Shown piece by piece: positions 17,418-26,132 of a stretch of 64,000 nucleotides of DNA. The DNA comes from CAYQXJ01 sp964421565 (GTDB lineage Bacteria > Planctomycetota > Brocadiia > SM23-32). The stretch spans positions 1-64,000 of the forward strand of contig CAYQXJ010000015.1 in NCBI GenBank assembly GCA_964421565.1. Direction: 5' to 3'. The position numbers and the translations under genes were made by a program. The notes under the pieces were generated by a model. It made no database searches. It was given only the letters and a program-made list of their open reading frames with translations, and was not told the DNA's origin. Within the stretch, counting starts at the first letter, position 1; each line of letters opens with the position of its first letter.

Positions 17418-18083
17418 ATGCAAGTACACGACATTGAGGCCCGGCCGCGCGAAGGGCGCGGCAGCCGGGCTTGCCGCAGGCTGCGCCGACAGGACCTGGT
17501 GCCCGCCGTCATGTACGGCCACGGCGAACCGAGCGTGCTGCTGACGCTGCGCGCGCACGACGTGGAGGAGCTGCTCGATGAGCGCGCCATGATCCTGAAG
17601 GTCGTCTGGGACGGCCAGGAGGAGACGGCTCAACTGAAGGACGTGCAGTTCGACGCGCTCGGCGACGAGGTGCTGCACGTCGACCTGGCGCGCATCTCGC
17701 TGACGGAGAAGATCCGCGTCAGCGTGCCGGTGGAGACCCACGGCGACGCGCCCGGCGAGGAAGAGGGCGGCATCCTGGAAATGGTCCAGTACGGCCTGGA
17801 GGTCGAGTGCTTGCCGACCGAGATACCTGACAGCATCACTGTCGAAGTCTCCGAGCTCGGTATCGGCGACAATCTGACGGTCGGTGATCTGGGCTTCCCG
17901 GCGGGTGTGGTGCCCGTGGCCGACGCCGACCTGGTAGTGGTGACCGTGGTGCCGCCGCCGGAGGAGGAAGAAGAGGAAGCGGCCCCCGAGGATCTGCTGG
18001 CCGAGCCGGAACTGATCGGTCGCGAGGAGGAAGAAGAGGAAGAGGAGATACTGCCTCCGGTCGAAGAGGAAGAAGAGGAGTAG
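17418..18083 (+). CDS. rplY: 50S ribosomal protein L25/Ctc
   Basis: A 221-residue member of the TL5/CTC form of L25, which binds 5S rRNA. The N-terminal L25 domain (about residues 1-90; DLVPAVMYGHGEP) is followed by the second beta domain (about 91-185; LGIGDNLTVGDLGFPAGV). The C-terminal 35 or so residues are nearly all Glu/Asp/Pro, an unusually long acidic tail. The ATG at 17418 (MQVHDIEARPREGRG) is the only start that leaves a normal L25 N terminus. It is first in a plus-strand operon with pth 27 bp downstream, the common ctc-pth pairing. Confidence 0.93.
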   Translation: MQVHDIEARPREGRGSRACRRLRRQDLVPAVMYGHGEPSVLLTLRAHDVEELLDERAMILKVVWDGQEETAQLKDVQFDALGDEVLHVDLARISLTEKIRVSVPVETHGDAPGEEEGGILEMVQYGLEVECLPTEIPDSITVEVSELGIGDNLTVGDLGFPAGVVPVADADLVVVTVVPPPEEEEEEAAPEDLLAEPELIGREEEEEEEEILPPVEEEEEE

Positions 18084-18110
18084 GCACCGGCAGCGGGAAG
18101 GACAAGCCTC

Positions 18111-18683
18111 GTGCGCCTTATCGTCGGGCTCGGCAACCCCGGTCCTCGCTACGCCGAAACACGTCACAACGCCGGGTGGATGGCGGTCGACCGGTTGGCC
18201 GCACGGTGCGGTGCGCATGGCGAAGTGTTCCGTGCTGATCGCGTGGAGGCCCGCTGTGGCGACCTGTTGCTGGTGAAGCCCTTGCTCTACATGAACCGTT
18301 CTGGCCCGCCCGTGGCGAACGTGCTGCGACGGACGGGCTTGCCGATCGAGCATTTACTGGTGTTGGTGGACGACGCCAACCTCACTCTCGGGGCGATCCG
18401 CCTGCGAAGGGGTGGCTCCAGCGGCGGCCACAACGGGTTGCAGTCGGTTGCCGACGCGCTGGGCAGCGAGCAGTTCGCGCGCCTGCGCATGGGGGTGGGG
18501 CGCCGGCCGCGCGGGTTGGCGTTGCGCGAATACGTGCTCGGTGATTTCGGTCCGGAGGAATGGGACGCGGTGGAGCCGATGCTGGACGCAGCGGCTGAAG
18601 CGGCGCTCTGCTGGGCTTCGGAAGGTGCAGAGGCGGCAATGAACCGCTACAATCGTGACGCGCCGCACGCGCAGGGCGGCTGA
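18111..18683 (+). CDS. pth: Peptidyl-tRNA hydrolase
   Basis: A 190-residue enzyme that releases peptides from stalled peptidyl-tRNA. It has the family motifs GLGNPGPRYAETRHNAGW (the catalytic His is in TRHN), MNRSGPPV, and DDANLTLGAIRLRRGGSSGG followed by HNGLQS. The start is a GTG directly before RLIVGLGNPG, the standard N terminus. The length is normal. It is co-transcribed with rplY upstream and rpsF downstream. Confidence 0.96.
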   Translation: MRLIVGLGNPGPRYAETRHNAGWMAVDRLAARCGAHGEVFRADRVEARCGDLLLVKPLLYMNRSGPPVANVLRRTGLPIEHLLVLVDDANLTLGAIRLRRGGSSGGHNGLQSVADALGSEQFARLRMGVGRRPRGLALREYVLGDFGPEEWDAVEPMLDAAAEAALCWASEGAEAAMNRYNRDAPHAQGG

Positions 18684-18761
18684 ACGGAGGCCGCCGAAGG
18701 GCGCACTTTCTCATAACAGATAGTGCATTCTCGGGACAAGAGAACCAACGGAGGAAGCACC

Positions 18762-19211
18762 TTGGCCACTAAGTTGTATGAAGCCATGTTCGTGGTCGAC
18801 GCCGCCAGGGGCGGTTCCGACTTCCCGGACACGGTTCGCCTGATCGCCCAGACCTTGCAGGACCACGGCGCCGAGATCGAACGCATTGAGCGGTGGGCTG
18901 AGCGCAAGTTCGCTTACACCATCAAGGGCAGCAAGCGGGGCTTCTACATCCTGGTTTACTTCCGCGCAGAGCCGGACGCGATCGCCGACATCCGCGAGGA
19001 CGTGGCCCTTAGCGAGGACCTGTTGCGGGTGCTGATACTGCTGGCCGAGCATGTCAGCCCTGTCACGGGCGACCTTTTCACCCCCGATGGCGAGCAACTG
19101 AGCGAAGAGGAGGCGGCGAAGGTGGAAGCCGAGGTCACCAAAGCGCTCGGCGAACAACAGGAGCAGGAAGAGGAGACCGAGGAACTGGAGGAGGCCGAGG
19201 CCCCGGATTGA
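18762..19211 (+). CDS. rpsF: 30S ribosomal protein S6
   Basis: 149 residues, with an S6 fold from LYEAMFVVDAARG through KFAYTIKGSKRGFYILVYFRA. The tail is highly acidic (EEQ/EEE-rich, last 35 residues), longer than in most bacteria. The start is a TTG (residues after it ATKLYEAMF), with GGAGG 7 nt upstream; no ATG fits the S6 N terminus. S6 normally pairs with S18 in the ribosome, but rpsR is not in this operon. Confidence 0.93.
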   Translation: MATKLYEAMFVVDAARGGSDFPDTVRLIAQTLQDHGAEIERIERWAERKFAYTIKGSKRGFYILVYFRAEPDAIADIREDVALSEDLLRVLILLAEHVSPVTGDLFTPDGEQLSEEEAAKVEAEVTKALGEQQEQEEETEELEEAEAPD

Positions 19212-19261
19212 CGGCAGGGCGCCCCCCCCCTTGAGCCAACCCAATACCCGGAAGATGCGCC

Positions 19262-19741
19262 ATGGCGAACTTCAACAAAGTGATGCTGATGGGCAACCTG
19301 ACGCGCGACCCCGAGTTGCGCTACACCCCGAGCGGCACGCCAGTCTGCGAGTTCGGCCTGGCGACCAACCGCACCTATACCACGCGAGACGGCGAACAGC
19401 GCGAGGAGCCCTGCTTCGTGGACATCACCATGTGGGGCCGGCGCGGGGTGGTAATCAGCGAATACTTCACCAAGGGCGATCCCATCTTCGTGGAGGGCCG
19501 CCTGCAGTATGACTCGTGGGAGACGCCTGACGGCAGTCGCCGCAGCAAACTGCGCGTGGTGGCCGAGAACTTCGAGTTCCTGGGCAGCACAAGCGGCGGC
19601 GGAGGTGCCTCGCGCGGCCGTTCCGCCGAGCGCCGCGACCGTGCCTCCGAGCGTGGCAGAGGCGGCTCCGGCGATGGCTCGCAAGCCGAACCTGAGGAAG
19701 AGGAAACCTACGACGTCGGAGAGGACGAGATTCCCTTCTGA
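19262..19741 (+). CDS. ssb: Single-stranded DNA-binding protein
   Basis: 159 residues. The OB-fold (about 1-110) starts MANFNKVMLMGNLTRDPELR and includes VDITMWGRRG and KGDPIFVEGRLQYDSWE. A Gly/Arg-rich and then acidic linker leads to the acidic tip DEIPF, which recruits partner proteins in replication and repair. The position between rpsF and rplI is the classical one for ssb. Confidence 0.96.
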   Translation: MANFNKVMLMGNLTRDPELRYTPSGTPVCEFGLATNRTYTTRDGEQREEPCFVDITMWGRRGVVISEYFTKGDPIFVEGRLQYDSWETPDGSRRSKLRVVAENFEFLGSTSGGGGASRGRSAERRDRASERGRGGSGDGSQAEPEEEETYDVGEDEIPF

Positions 19742-19791
19742 CGCCCCCATACACGAGGGAAGCCGCGCCGAACCGGAGGAAGGAAACCAGA

Positions 19792-20268
19792 ATGGAAGTG
19801 CTGCTGCGCAATGATGTGGAGAAGCTTGGCCGCATGGGCGACGTGGTGGATGTCGCGCCCGGCTATGCGCGCAACTACCTGCTGCCGAAACGGCTGGCGG
19901 TGCGCGTGACGCCGGACAACCTGCAGGAGATTGAGAGGGCCCGCCAGGCGCGCCGTGCGCGCGAGGTCGAGGAACTGGACCGCGTGCGCGCGCAGGCCGA
20001 GATGCTGGAGGGCTTCCTCTGCTTCATCTCCGCCCGCGCGACGGAGGCAGGCCACCTGTTCGGCTCCGTCGGCGCCCAGCAGATCGCCGACAACCTTGTC
20101 GCCAGCGGTTTCGAGGGCATCCGAGTGGCCAACATCCGGCTGGAGAGGCCGATCGAGGAGGTCGGCGACTATCCGGTGGAGGTCATGCTGCACCCCGACG
20201 TGCGCGCTGACATCACCGTGCGCGTGGCAAGCGAAAGCGAAGTCGAGGAGGATGCCGAACAGCAGTAA
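19792..20268 (+). CDS. rplI: 50S ribosomal protein L9
   Basis: 158 residues. MEVLLRNDVEKLGRMGDVVDVAPGYARNYLLPK contains the L9 N-terminal rRNA-binding domain signature; a helical connector (about 42-80) and a C-terminal domain follow, with GSVGAQQIADNL and ending in an acidic stretch. The ribosome site GGAGGAAGG is upstream of the ATG. Linked to ssb (50 bp) and dnaB (50 bp). rpsR, often found between ssb and rplI, is absent. Confidence 0.93.
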   Translation: MEVLLRNDVEKLGRMGDVVDVAPGYARNYLLPKRLAVRVTPDNLQEIERARQARRAREVEELDRVRAQAEMLEGFLCFISARATEAGHLFGSVGAQQIADNLVASGFEGIRVANIRLERPIEEVGDYPVEVMLHPDVRADITVRVASESEVEEDAEQQ

Positions 20269-20318
20269 ACCCCGCGACTCTGTAGAGGACGCCCCCTTCT
20301 GCCTGCGGAGCCTCGCCG

Positions 20319-21674
20319 ATGGCCGAGACGCCTGATCCCAACGCCCCACGCGTGCCGCCGCATGACCAGCAGGCGGAAATGGGCGTCATCGGCTCCATGC
20401 TGCTCTCCACCGAGGCCGTCTACGTGGCCCGTGAGAGGCTCAGCGAGGAAAGCTTCTACAAGCTGGCCCATCAGGACATCTTCCGCGCCATCCTCAAGCT
20501 GTCCGACGAGCATAACGCCGTCGACCTGATACTGCTGCGCGATGAGCTGCAGCGCCAGGAGCGGCTGGAGAAAGCGGGCGGCGTGGGCTACCTGGTGGAG
20601 CTGATGGAGGCCGTGCCCACCAGCGCCAATGCCGAACACTACGTCGAGATCGTGCGCGAGCACGCCGTGCGGCGCCACCTGATCCAAACCGCCAGCCAGA
20701 TACAGAAGGAAGCCTACCAGAACTCCCAGCCGGTCGACGACCTGCTGGACCAGGCGGAATCCCGCATGCTCGCCGTGCGGCACCAGCGTGACAGCGCCTC
20801 CACGCGCGAGATGCACCAGGTGCTGCAGGCGATCGTGGCCAGGCTGGAGGAGCTGCACCAGCACCCCGGGCAGCTCACCGGGCTGGCCACCGGCTTCTAC
20901 GACCTGGACGACATGACGGGGGGGCTGCAGCCTGGCCAGCTCATCGTCGTGGCCGCCCGCCCCAGCATGGGCAAGACCAGCCTGTCGCTGAACGTGCTGC
21001 ACAACGTGACCGTCGTGCAGCGCCGGCCCGCCGCGCTCTACAGCATGGAGATGCCGGCGGAGCAGATAGTCAGCAACTTCCTGTGCATCCACAACCGCAT
21101 TGACACGCACGACTTCCGGCGAGGCTCGCTCTCGCAGAAAGAATGGGCGCGCCTCGAGGAATCGCTCGACGAACTGGTCGGCCTGCCGCTCTACATCGAC
21201 GACAGCCCCACGCTGCGCACTCTCGATTTGAGGGCCCGGGCGCGCCGGCTGGTCAACCGCCACGGCATCGAGCTCATAATAGTTGACTACCTGCAACTGA
21301 TCACCCCCAACAGCACGAACGAGAACCGCGCCGTAGCCGTTGCCGAGATCAGCCAGGGGCTGAAGGCCCTGGCGCGCGAGCTGGAAGTGCCCGTCATCGC
21401 CGTCGCGCAACTGAGCCGCCGCGTCGAGCAGGAGCAACGCCGCCCCCGCATGAGCGACCTGCGCGAGAGCGGCGCTATCGAGCAGGATGCGGACGTCATC
21501 CTGATGCTCCATCGCTCGCAGGACTACGCCGAGGACCCCTCCGACGTGACCGGCAACGAGGCGGACCTGATCATCGCAAAGCAGCGCAACGGGCCGACGG
21601 GCGTCTGCCACCTGACGTTCCTGCGCAACTACCTGCGCTTCGAATCTCGGGCCACCCAAACCGGCATGGATTGA
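20319..21674 (+). CDS. dnaB: Replicative DNA helicase DnaB
   Basis: A 451-residue hexameric helicase. The N-terminal DnaB domain (about 14-115; PHDQQAEMGVIGSMLL) and a linker precede the RecA-like motor with Walker A ARPSMGKT (213-220), Walker B IVDYLQL (321-327), AVAQLSR (361-367) and SDLRESGAIEQDAD (379-392). No intein is present. The rplI-dnaB order is common. bamA follows after 15 bp, joining replication and envelope genes in one unit. Confidence 0.96.
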   Translation: MAETPDPNAPRVPPHDQQAEMGVIGSMLLSTEAVYVARERLSEESFYKLAHQDIFRAILKLSDEHNAVDLILLRDELQRQERLEKAGGVGYLVELMEAVPTSANAEHYVEIVREHAVRRHLIQTASQIQKEAYQNSQPVDDLLDQAESRMLAVRHQRDSASTREMHQVLQAIVARLEELHQHPGQLTGLATGFYDLDDMTGGLQPGQLIVVAARPSMGKTSLSLNVLHNVTVVQRRPAALYSMEMPAEQIVSNFLCIHNRIDTHDFRRGSLSQKEWARLEESLDELVGLPLYIDDSPTLRTLDLRARARRLVNRHGIELIIVDYLQLITPNSTNENRAVAVAEISQGLKALARELEVPVIAVAQLSRRVEQEQRRPRMSDLRESGAIEQDADVILMLHRSQDYAEDPSDVTGNEADLIIAKQRNGPTGVCHLTFLRNYLRFESRATQTGMD

Positions 21675-21689
21675 CAGATCGGGACCCCC

Positions 21690-24071
21690 ATGGCAACAAG
21701 AGCCGCCGTCGCACGAATCCCATGCGCCCTGCTGTTGAGCTGTCTTCTGATCGGGCTCGTCCACGGTGCCGAGTCGGACCGGCAGAGCGTCAGAATCCGC
21801 GAGATTGAGCTGCGAAAGAACTACCTGCTTGCGCGCGCGCAGGTTCTGGATGCGCTCGGCCTCCAGGAAGGGGGGCAGACGACCCCGGAGGAACTGCAAC
21901 GGGCCGTTGAGCGCTTCAACGCCGAGGCGGGGCTCGGCATCCTGTCCTACCGCATGGAACCGGCACCAGAGGGGCGGATCGACCTGGTGTTCGAGCTGGA
22001 CGAGCGGGTAACGGTCGGCGGTGTGAGCTTCCGGGGCAACCGCAAGATATCCGATCGGCGGCTTGCAGAGACGGCGGCGATCGTGCCGGGTGAAGTCGTC
22101 TCCGCCCTCGAGGTGCGGGTGCTGGAAGGCCGGATCGTCGAGGCGTACCAACGCATGGGCTATCCGCTGGCCAGCTCGCGTGCGGTGCTGCGGGCCGGCG
22201 AGGGGGACCAGGGCGAACTGGTCTTCTACGTCGCCGAGGGACCGCGCGTCTACGTGCAGGATGTGGCCTTTATTGGCAACCGCCAACTGGGGGACGACGT
22301 GCTGCGCGATGTGATGCGCAGCAAGGTCCGCCACTGGCCGGCGCTGATCTGGCCGGGGTGGTTCGACGAGCAAACCTTCCGGGACGACCTGGTGCGGGTG
22401 GAGACCGAATACCGCGAGCACGGTTACCTGGATGCCGAGGTGGCGGGCGACCTCTCCTACAGCGACGACATGCGACGCATCACGCTGAACGTCATCGTGC
22501 ACGAGGGGGCGCAGTACCGCATCGGGCAGATCCTGTTCGAAGGCAACACGCTGTTCCGGGCGGATGAGTTGCAGGACGCGGTGCCCGTGGCGCCCGGCCA
22601 GCCCTACCGGCCCTCGCGTGTGGAACGGTCGCTGCAGACGATCGCCGAGCTTTACGCGGGCCAGGGCCACATGGATGTGACGGAGCGGAAGGGCAACCTG
22701 CGGGCGGAACCCGTCTACCCCGCCGAAGGCGCGCACGTGGAGCTGCGATTCGTCATCGACGAAGGGCAGCCCGTCTTCGTGCGACGGGTGCGCATCGAAG
22801 GCCTGAGCAAGACGCGCGAAGACGTGGTGCGCCGCAACCTGAACATCTATCCCGGCGAGCGGGCCACCAGCGTCAAGATCGAGGAGAGCGAGCGCCTGCT
22901 GCGCAATACGGGCTACTTCGACCCCGAGGCGCGCGACCCCGTGCAGATCACGCTCGAGCCGGACGAGGGAGCCCTGCGCGATGCGGTCGTCCGGGTGCAG
23001 GAGGGGCCGACCGGCCGTTTCCTTATCGGCGCCGGCGTGGGCAGTGAATCCGGCCTGCTCGGGGAGTTCTCACTCGTGGAGGAGAACTTCGACCTTTTCA
23101 ACTGGCCCTCCTCCTGGGCGGACCTGTGGCGAGGCAATGCCTTCCGCGGCGGGGGGCACCGGCTCTCCGTCGTCATCCGCGCGGGCACGGAACGCTCGTA
23201 TTTCTCGGTTTCCTTCAGAAACCCCTCGGTGTGGAACACCGAGTACAGCTTCGGCACCGACATCTACTCGACCGCCATCGTGCGCAATGAGTTCGATGAA
23301 AGCCGCACCGGATTCAGCGTGAGCGGCGGCGAGGGTCTGGGCAAGTTCGCCCGGCGCAGCGTGACGGTAGGCTATGAAAGCATCGACATCGACGATGTGG
23401 ACGCCGGGGCCGCAGCGGAGATAATGAAGGACGAGGGCTCGCACGCGAAGCCTTTCGTGCGCTTTGACATCTCAGTCGATCGGCGCGACAACCGCTTCAT
23501 GCCCACCGAGGGCTACGCTGCGCGCGGCACCGCCGAACTCGCCGCCGGTGATGTCGACGCCTTAAAGCTGGAGGCGGGGGGCGAGAAGCACTGGCCTGTG
23601 CTGCCGACCGAGCGTGGTCCGCACGTGGTGGGCGTGCGCGGGCGCATCGGCGTGGTGATTCCCTACAGCGGCGGCCGCGTGCCCGTGTTCGAACGCTTCT
23701 ACGCCGGCGGCTTCAGCACCCTGCGTGGATTCGAGTTCGAGGGCGTCTCGCCGATCGACCCGCCGACGGGTGACCAGGTGGGCGGCGAGGGACTGCTGAT
23801 CGGATCGGCCGAGTACAGCGTGCCCGTCTCGGAGGACGGCCGCTTCCGCGTGCTCGGCTTCCTGGACGGCGGCTACGTGACGGAGGACGCCGAAGACGTG
23901 CTGGACGGCTGGGACGAGCTGCGGCTGAGCACGGGCGTCGGCTTCCGCTGGCAGGTGCCGTTTCTGGGTATGACCACGTTGGAGATCAACCTGGCCACGG
24001 CCCTGAGGGAGGAGGACGGCGACGACACGCAGACGCTCCACTTCTCCTTCGGCGCGCAGCGCCGTTTCTGA
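21690..24071 (+). CDS. bamA: Outer membrane protein assembly factor BamA
   Basis: 793 residues. A signal peptide (CALLLSCLLIGLVHG) is followed by tandem POTRA domains (about 30-450; repeated motifs such as VSFRGNRKISDRRL, VAFIGNRQLGDDVL and ILFEGNTLFRADEL) and a 16-strand Omp85 barrel (about 455-793) ending in FGAQRRF. FYAGGFSTLRGFEF carries the conserved RGF motif of lid loop 6. BamA inserts beta-barrel proteins into the outer membrane. It is followed by a Skp-like chaperone gene and lipid A genes, the usual bamA-skp-lpx arrangement. Confidence 0.95.
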   Translation: MATRAAVARIPCALLLSCLLIGLVHGAESDRQSVRIREIELRKNYLLARAQVLDALGLQEGGQTTPEELQRAVERFNAEAGLGILSYRMEPAPEGRIDLVFELDERVTVGGVSFRGNRKISDRRLAETAAIVPGEVVSALEVRVLEGRIVEAYQRMGYPLASSRAVLRAGEGDQGELVFYVAEGPRVYVQDVAFIGNRQLGDDVLRDVMRSKVRHWPALIWPGWFDEQTFRDDLVRVETEYREHGYLDAEVAGDLSYSDDMRRITLNVIVHEGAQYRIGQILFEGNTLFRADELQDAVPVAPGQPYRPSRVERSLQTIAELYAGQGHMDVTERKGNLRAEPVYPAEGAHVELRFVIDEGQPVFVRRVRIEGLSKTREDVVRRNLNIYPGERATSVKIEESERLLRNTGYFDPEARDPVQITLEPDEGALRDAVVRVQEGPTGRFLIGAGVGSESGLLGEFSLVEENFDLFNWPSSWADLWRGNAFRGGGHRLSVVIRAGTERSYFSVSFRNPSVWNTEYSFGTDIYSTAIVRNEFDESRTGFSVSGGEGLGKFARRSVTVGYESIDIDDVDAGAAAEIMKDEGSHAKPFVRFDISVDRRDNRFMPTEGYAARGTAELAAGDVDALKLEAGGEKHWPVLPTERGPHVVGVRGRIGVVIPYSGGRVPVFERFYAGGFSTLRGFEFEGVSPIDPPTGDQVGGEGLLIGSAEYSVPVSEDGRFRVLGFLDGGYVTEDAEDVLDGWDELRLSTGVGFRWQVPFLGMTTLEINLATALREEDGDDTQTLHFSFGAQRRF

Positions 24072-24133
24072 CGGTTGTTGCGCCGAACCCCGTCGGATAG
24101 AGTATACGCCCAACCAGCAAGAGGAACCCGACC

Positions 24134-24772
24134 ATGAGGAAGGCATCCGTCCGACCGACCATCGCCGCACTGGCGCTTGCCGCAGCAATCGCCCTGTTCG
24201 CCCTTCTGCCCCCCGGCGGCGCCCAGGAGGCAGCGGCTGAACCGTCGCCCGGCGGCAAGCGCCCGGTAGTAGCCGTTCTGGATATGTCGGTGGTGCTGCG
24301 GGGCAGCGACCAATGGCGCGACATGGCCGAGGAACGCACGCGCCGGATGGAGACGATGCGGGCCAGCATCGACAACCTGACACGCCAGGCCCAGGTGCTG
24401 CGCAGCGAGTTCGAGAACCTGGCCCCCGGCACCGAAGAGAGCCAGGCAAAGGCGCGCGAGCTCGACCAGGCCCTGCGGCAACTGCAGCAGAAGCGCCAGG
24501 AGTTCGAACAGAGCATCGCCCAGAGCTACGCCGAGGCGACCCGCACGCTGTTCGATGCCGTCCGGCGGGTTGTGGCCGATTACGCCGAGCAGAACGGCAT
24601 CGACCTGGTGCTGAAGCAGCAACAGATCGACCTGGATGAACCGGAAAGCCCGGGCCAGAACATCATGCTCGCCACCACCGAAGTGCTGTACGCCGCGCCA
24701 GAGTTGGACATAAGCGCAACCGTTGTCGAGAGGCTGAACGCCGAGTATCCAGGCCCTATTGAGGTCCAGTAG
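24134..24772 (+). CDS. OmpH/Skp-family periplasmic chaperone
   Basis: 212 residues. A signal peptide (ALALAAAIALFALLPPGGAQ) is followed by VVAVLDMSVVLRGSDQW, the beta-strand start of the Skp body, and about 110 residues of coiled coil (ERTRRMETMRASIDNLT to EFEQSIAQSYAE) forming the tentacle. YAEQNGIDLVLKQQQ closes the core. Skp holds unfolded outer-membrane proteins for BamA, encoded 62 bp upstream. A 1-nt gap to lpxC-fabZ shows tight coupling. Confidence 0.9.
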   Translation: MRKASVRPTIAALALAAAIALFALLPPGGAQEAAAEPSPGGKRPVVAVLDMSVVLRGSDQWRDMAEERTRRMETMRASIDNLTRQAQVLRSEFENLAPGTEESQAKARELDQALRQLQQKRQEFEQSIAQSYAEATRTLFDAVRRVVADYAEQNGIDLVLKQQQIDLDEPESPGQNIMLATTEVLYAAPELDISATVVERLNAEYPGPIEVQ

Positions 24773-24773
24773 C

Positions 24774-26084
24774 GTGCCGCGCGCTCAGCGCACCATCGAG
24801 CACTCGGTCGAGCTCGCCGGCAAAGGGCTCTTCTCCGGCGAGGAGGTGACGGTCCGACTGCAGCCGGCCGACGCGGGAACGGGCTACCTGTTCGTGCGTG
24901 ACGACCTGCCCGACAGCCCGGTCGTGCCCGCCACCGTGGGCGCCCTGACGGACGGATTCCGATGCACGGCCCTGAGCTGGAACAATGTCGAGGTGAAGGC
25001 CACCGAGCACGTGCTGGCAGCCTGCACGGGGCTGCGGGTGGACAACCTGATCATTGAACTGAGCGGGCCCGAACTGCCGGCATTGAGCGGATCCGCCGAA
25101 GGCTGGGCGCAACTGCTGCTCGAAGCCGGCATCGCCGAGCAAAGGGCCGAACGACCCGCCATCGAACTGGACAGGACCCTCACCGTCAGCGAGGACGGGG
25201 CCACCATCGTGGCCTCCCCAGCCGAGGACGAACTCACCGTCAGCTACATACTCGAGTTCGAGGAAGGCTACCGACCTCCCGAGGCGCGCACGGTGCACGT
25301 GGAACCCGAACGCTTCCTGAAAGAACTCGCCCCGGCCCGCACCTTCGGCCTGGAGACCGATTACGAGCAGTTCGAGAACCTGTCGCTCGGCGGCGGTATT
25401 ACGGATCAGAACGCCTTTGTGCTCCATCGGGACGGCTCGGTGCGCACTCCGCTCGGCCAGGAGCCTGCGGAACTGCGCTTCCCCGACGAGCCTGTGCGGC
25501 ACAAGATAGTCGACTTCCTGGGCGACATCGCCATCGTCAATGCCGACCTCCACGCCCGCGTGGTGGCCTTCCGCAGCGGCCACAGGCTCAACGGCATCTT
25601 CGCCACGCGCCTGTTGCGCCTGATGGAGGAGGAACACCCGGAGGAGTTCCTGGACGTGGGCGAGATCATCCGCGTACTGCCCCATCGCTACCCATTCCTG
25701 ATGATCGACCGCATCGTGCGCCTCGAAGGGGAGCAGAAGATCATCGGGTTGAAGAACGTCTCAATCAACGAGCATTTCTTCCAGGGCCACTACCCCGACT
25801 ACCCGATCATGCCGGGGGTGCTGCAACTGGAGGCGCTGGCCCAGACGGCCGGCGTGCTGCTGCTGCGCAAGCTGGAGCATGCCGGCAAGGTGCCCTTCCT
25901 GGTGCGCGCCGACGGCGTGAAGTGGCGCCGCCCCGTGCGACCGGGTGACCAGTTGGTTCTGGAGGCAGAGGCCGTGCGACTGCGCTCGCGCAGCGCCACC
26001 GTAAACGCCCGGGCCACCGTGGATGGAGAGGTGGCCTGCGAGGCGGAGATGAGTTTCATGCTCGTGGATGCGGACGCCATATGA
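24774..26084 (+). CDS. Bifunctional LpxC deacetylase / FabZ dehydratase
   Basis: 436-residue fusion. The N-terminal part (about 1-280) is UDP-3-O-acyl-N-acetylglucosamine deacetylase, the committed step of lipid A synthesis: zinc His79 in KATEHVLAAC, RHKIVDFLGD, and the zinc/catalytic His in SGHRLNG. The C-terminal part (about 285-436) is 3-hydroxyacyl-ACP dehydratase FabZ: LPHRYPFLMIDRI, FFQGHYPDYPIMPGVLQLEA with the catalytic His and Glu. The start is a GTG at 24774 with GAGG about 9 nt upstream; a TTG at 24759 is open but would overlap the skp-like gene. The fusion (lpxC-fabZ) is known in Bacteroidetes and Planctomycetes. lpxA follows. Confidence 0.94.
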   Translation: MPRAQRTIEHSVELAGKGLFSGEEVTVRLQPADAGTGYLFVRDDLPDSPVVPATVGALTDGFRCTALSWNNVEVKATEHVLAACTGLRVDNLIIELSGPELPALSGSAEGWAQLLLEAGIAEQRAERPAIELDRTLTVSEDGATIVASPAEDELTVSYILEFEEGYRPPEARTVHVEPERFLKELAPARTFGLETDYEQFENLSLGGGITDQNAFVLHRDGSVRTPLGQEPAELRFPDEPVRHKIVDFLGDIAIVNADLHARVVAFRSGHRLNGIFATRLLRLMEEEHPEEFLDVGEIIRVLPHRYPFLMIDRIVRLEGEQKIIGLKNVSINEHFFQGHYPDYPIMPGVLQLEALAQTAGVLLLRKLEHAGKVPFLVRADGVKWRRPVRPGDQLVLEAEAVRLRSRSATVNARATVDGEVACEAEMSFMLVDADAI

Positions 26085-26132
26085 GCCACCGTTGCGAACT
26101 GCGGTGCTGACTGCACCCATACCTGAGCGGCT

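Noticed and set aside
20169..22736. Long minus-strand open frame (about 855 codons) opposite dnaB and bamA
   Set aside because: Third-position GC bias keeps antisense frames open. Its translation is His/Val/Gly/Arg-rich without domains, and it lies fully opposite two certain genes.
24759..24773. TTG start for lpxC-fabZ overlapping the skp-like gene
   Set aside because: The GTG at 24774 has a better-placed GAGG and puts the zinc His at position 79 as in other LpxC proteins.
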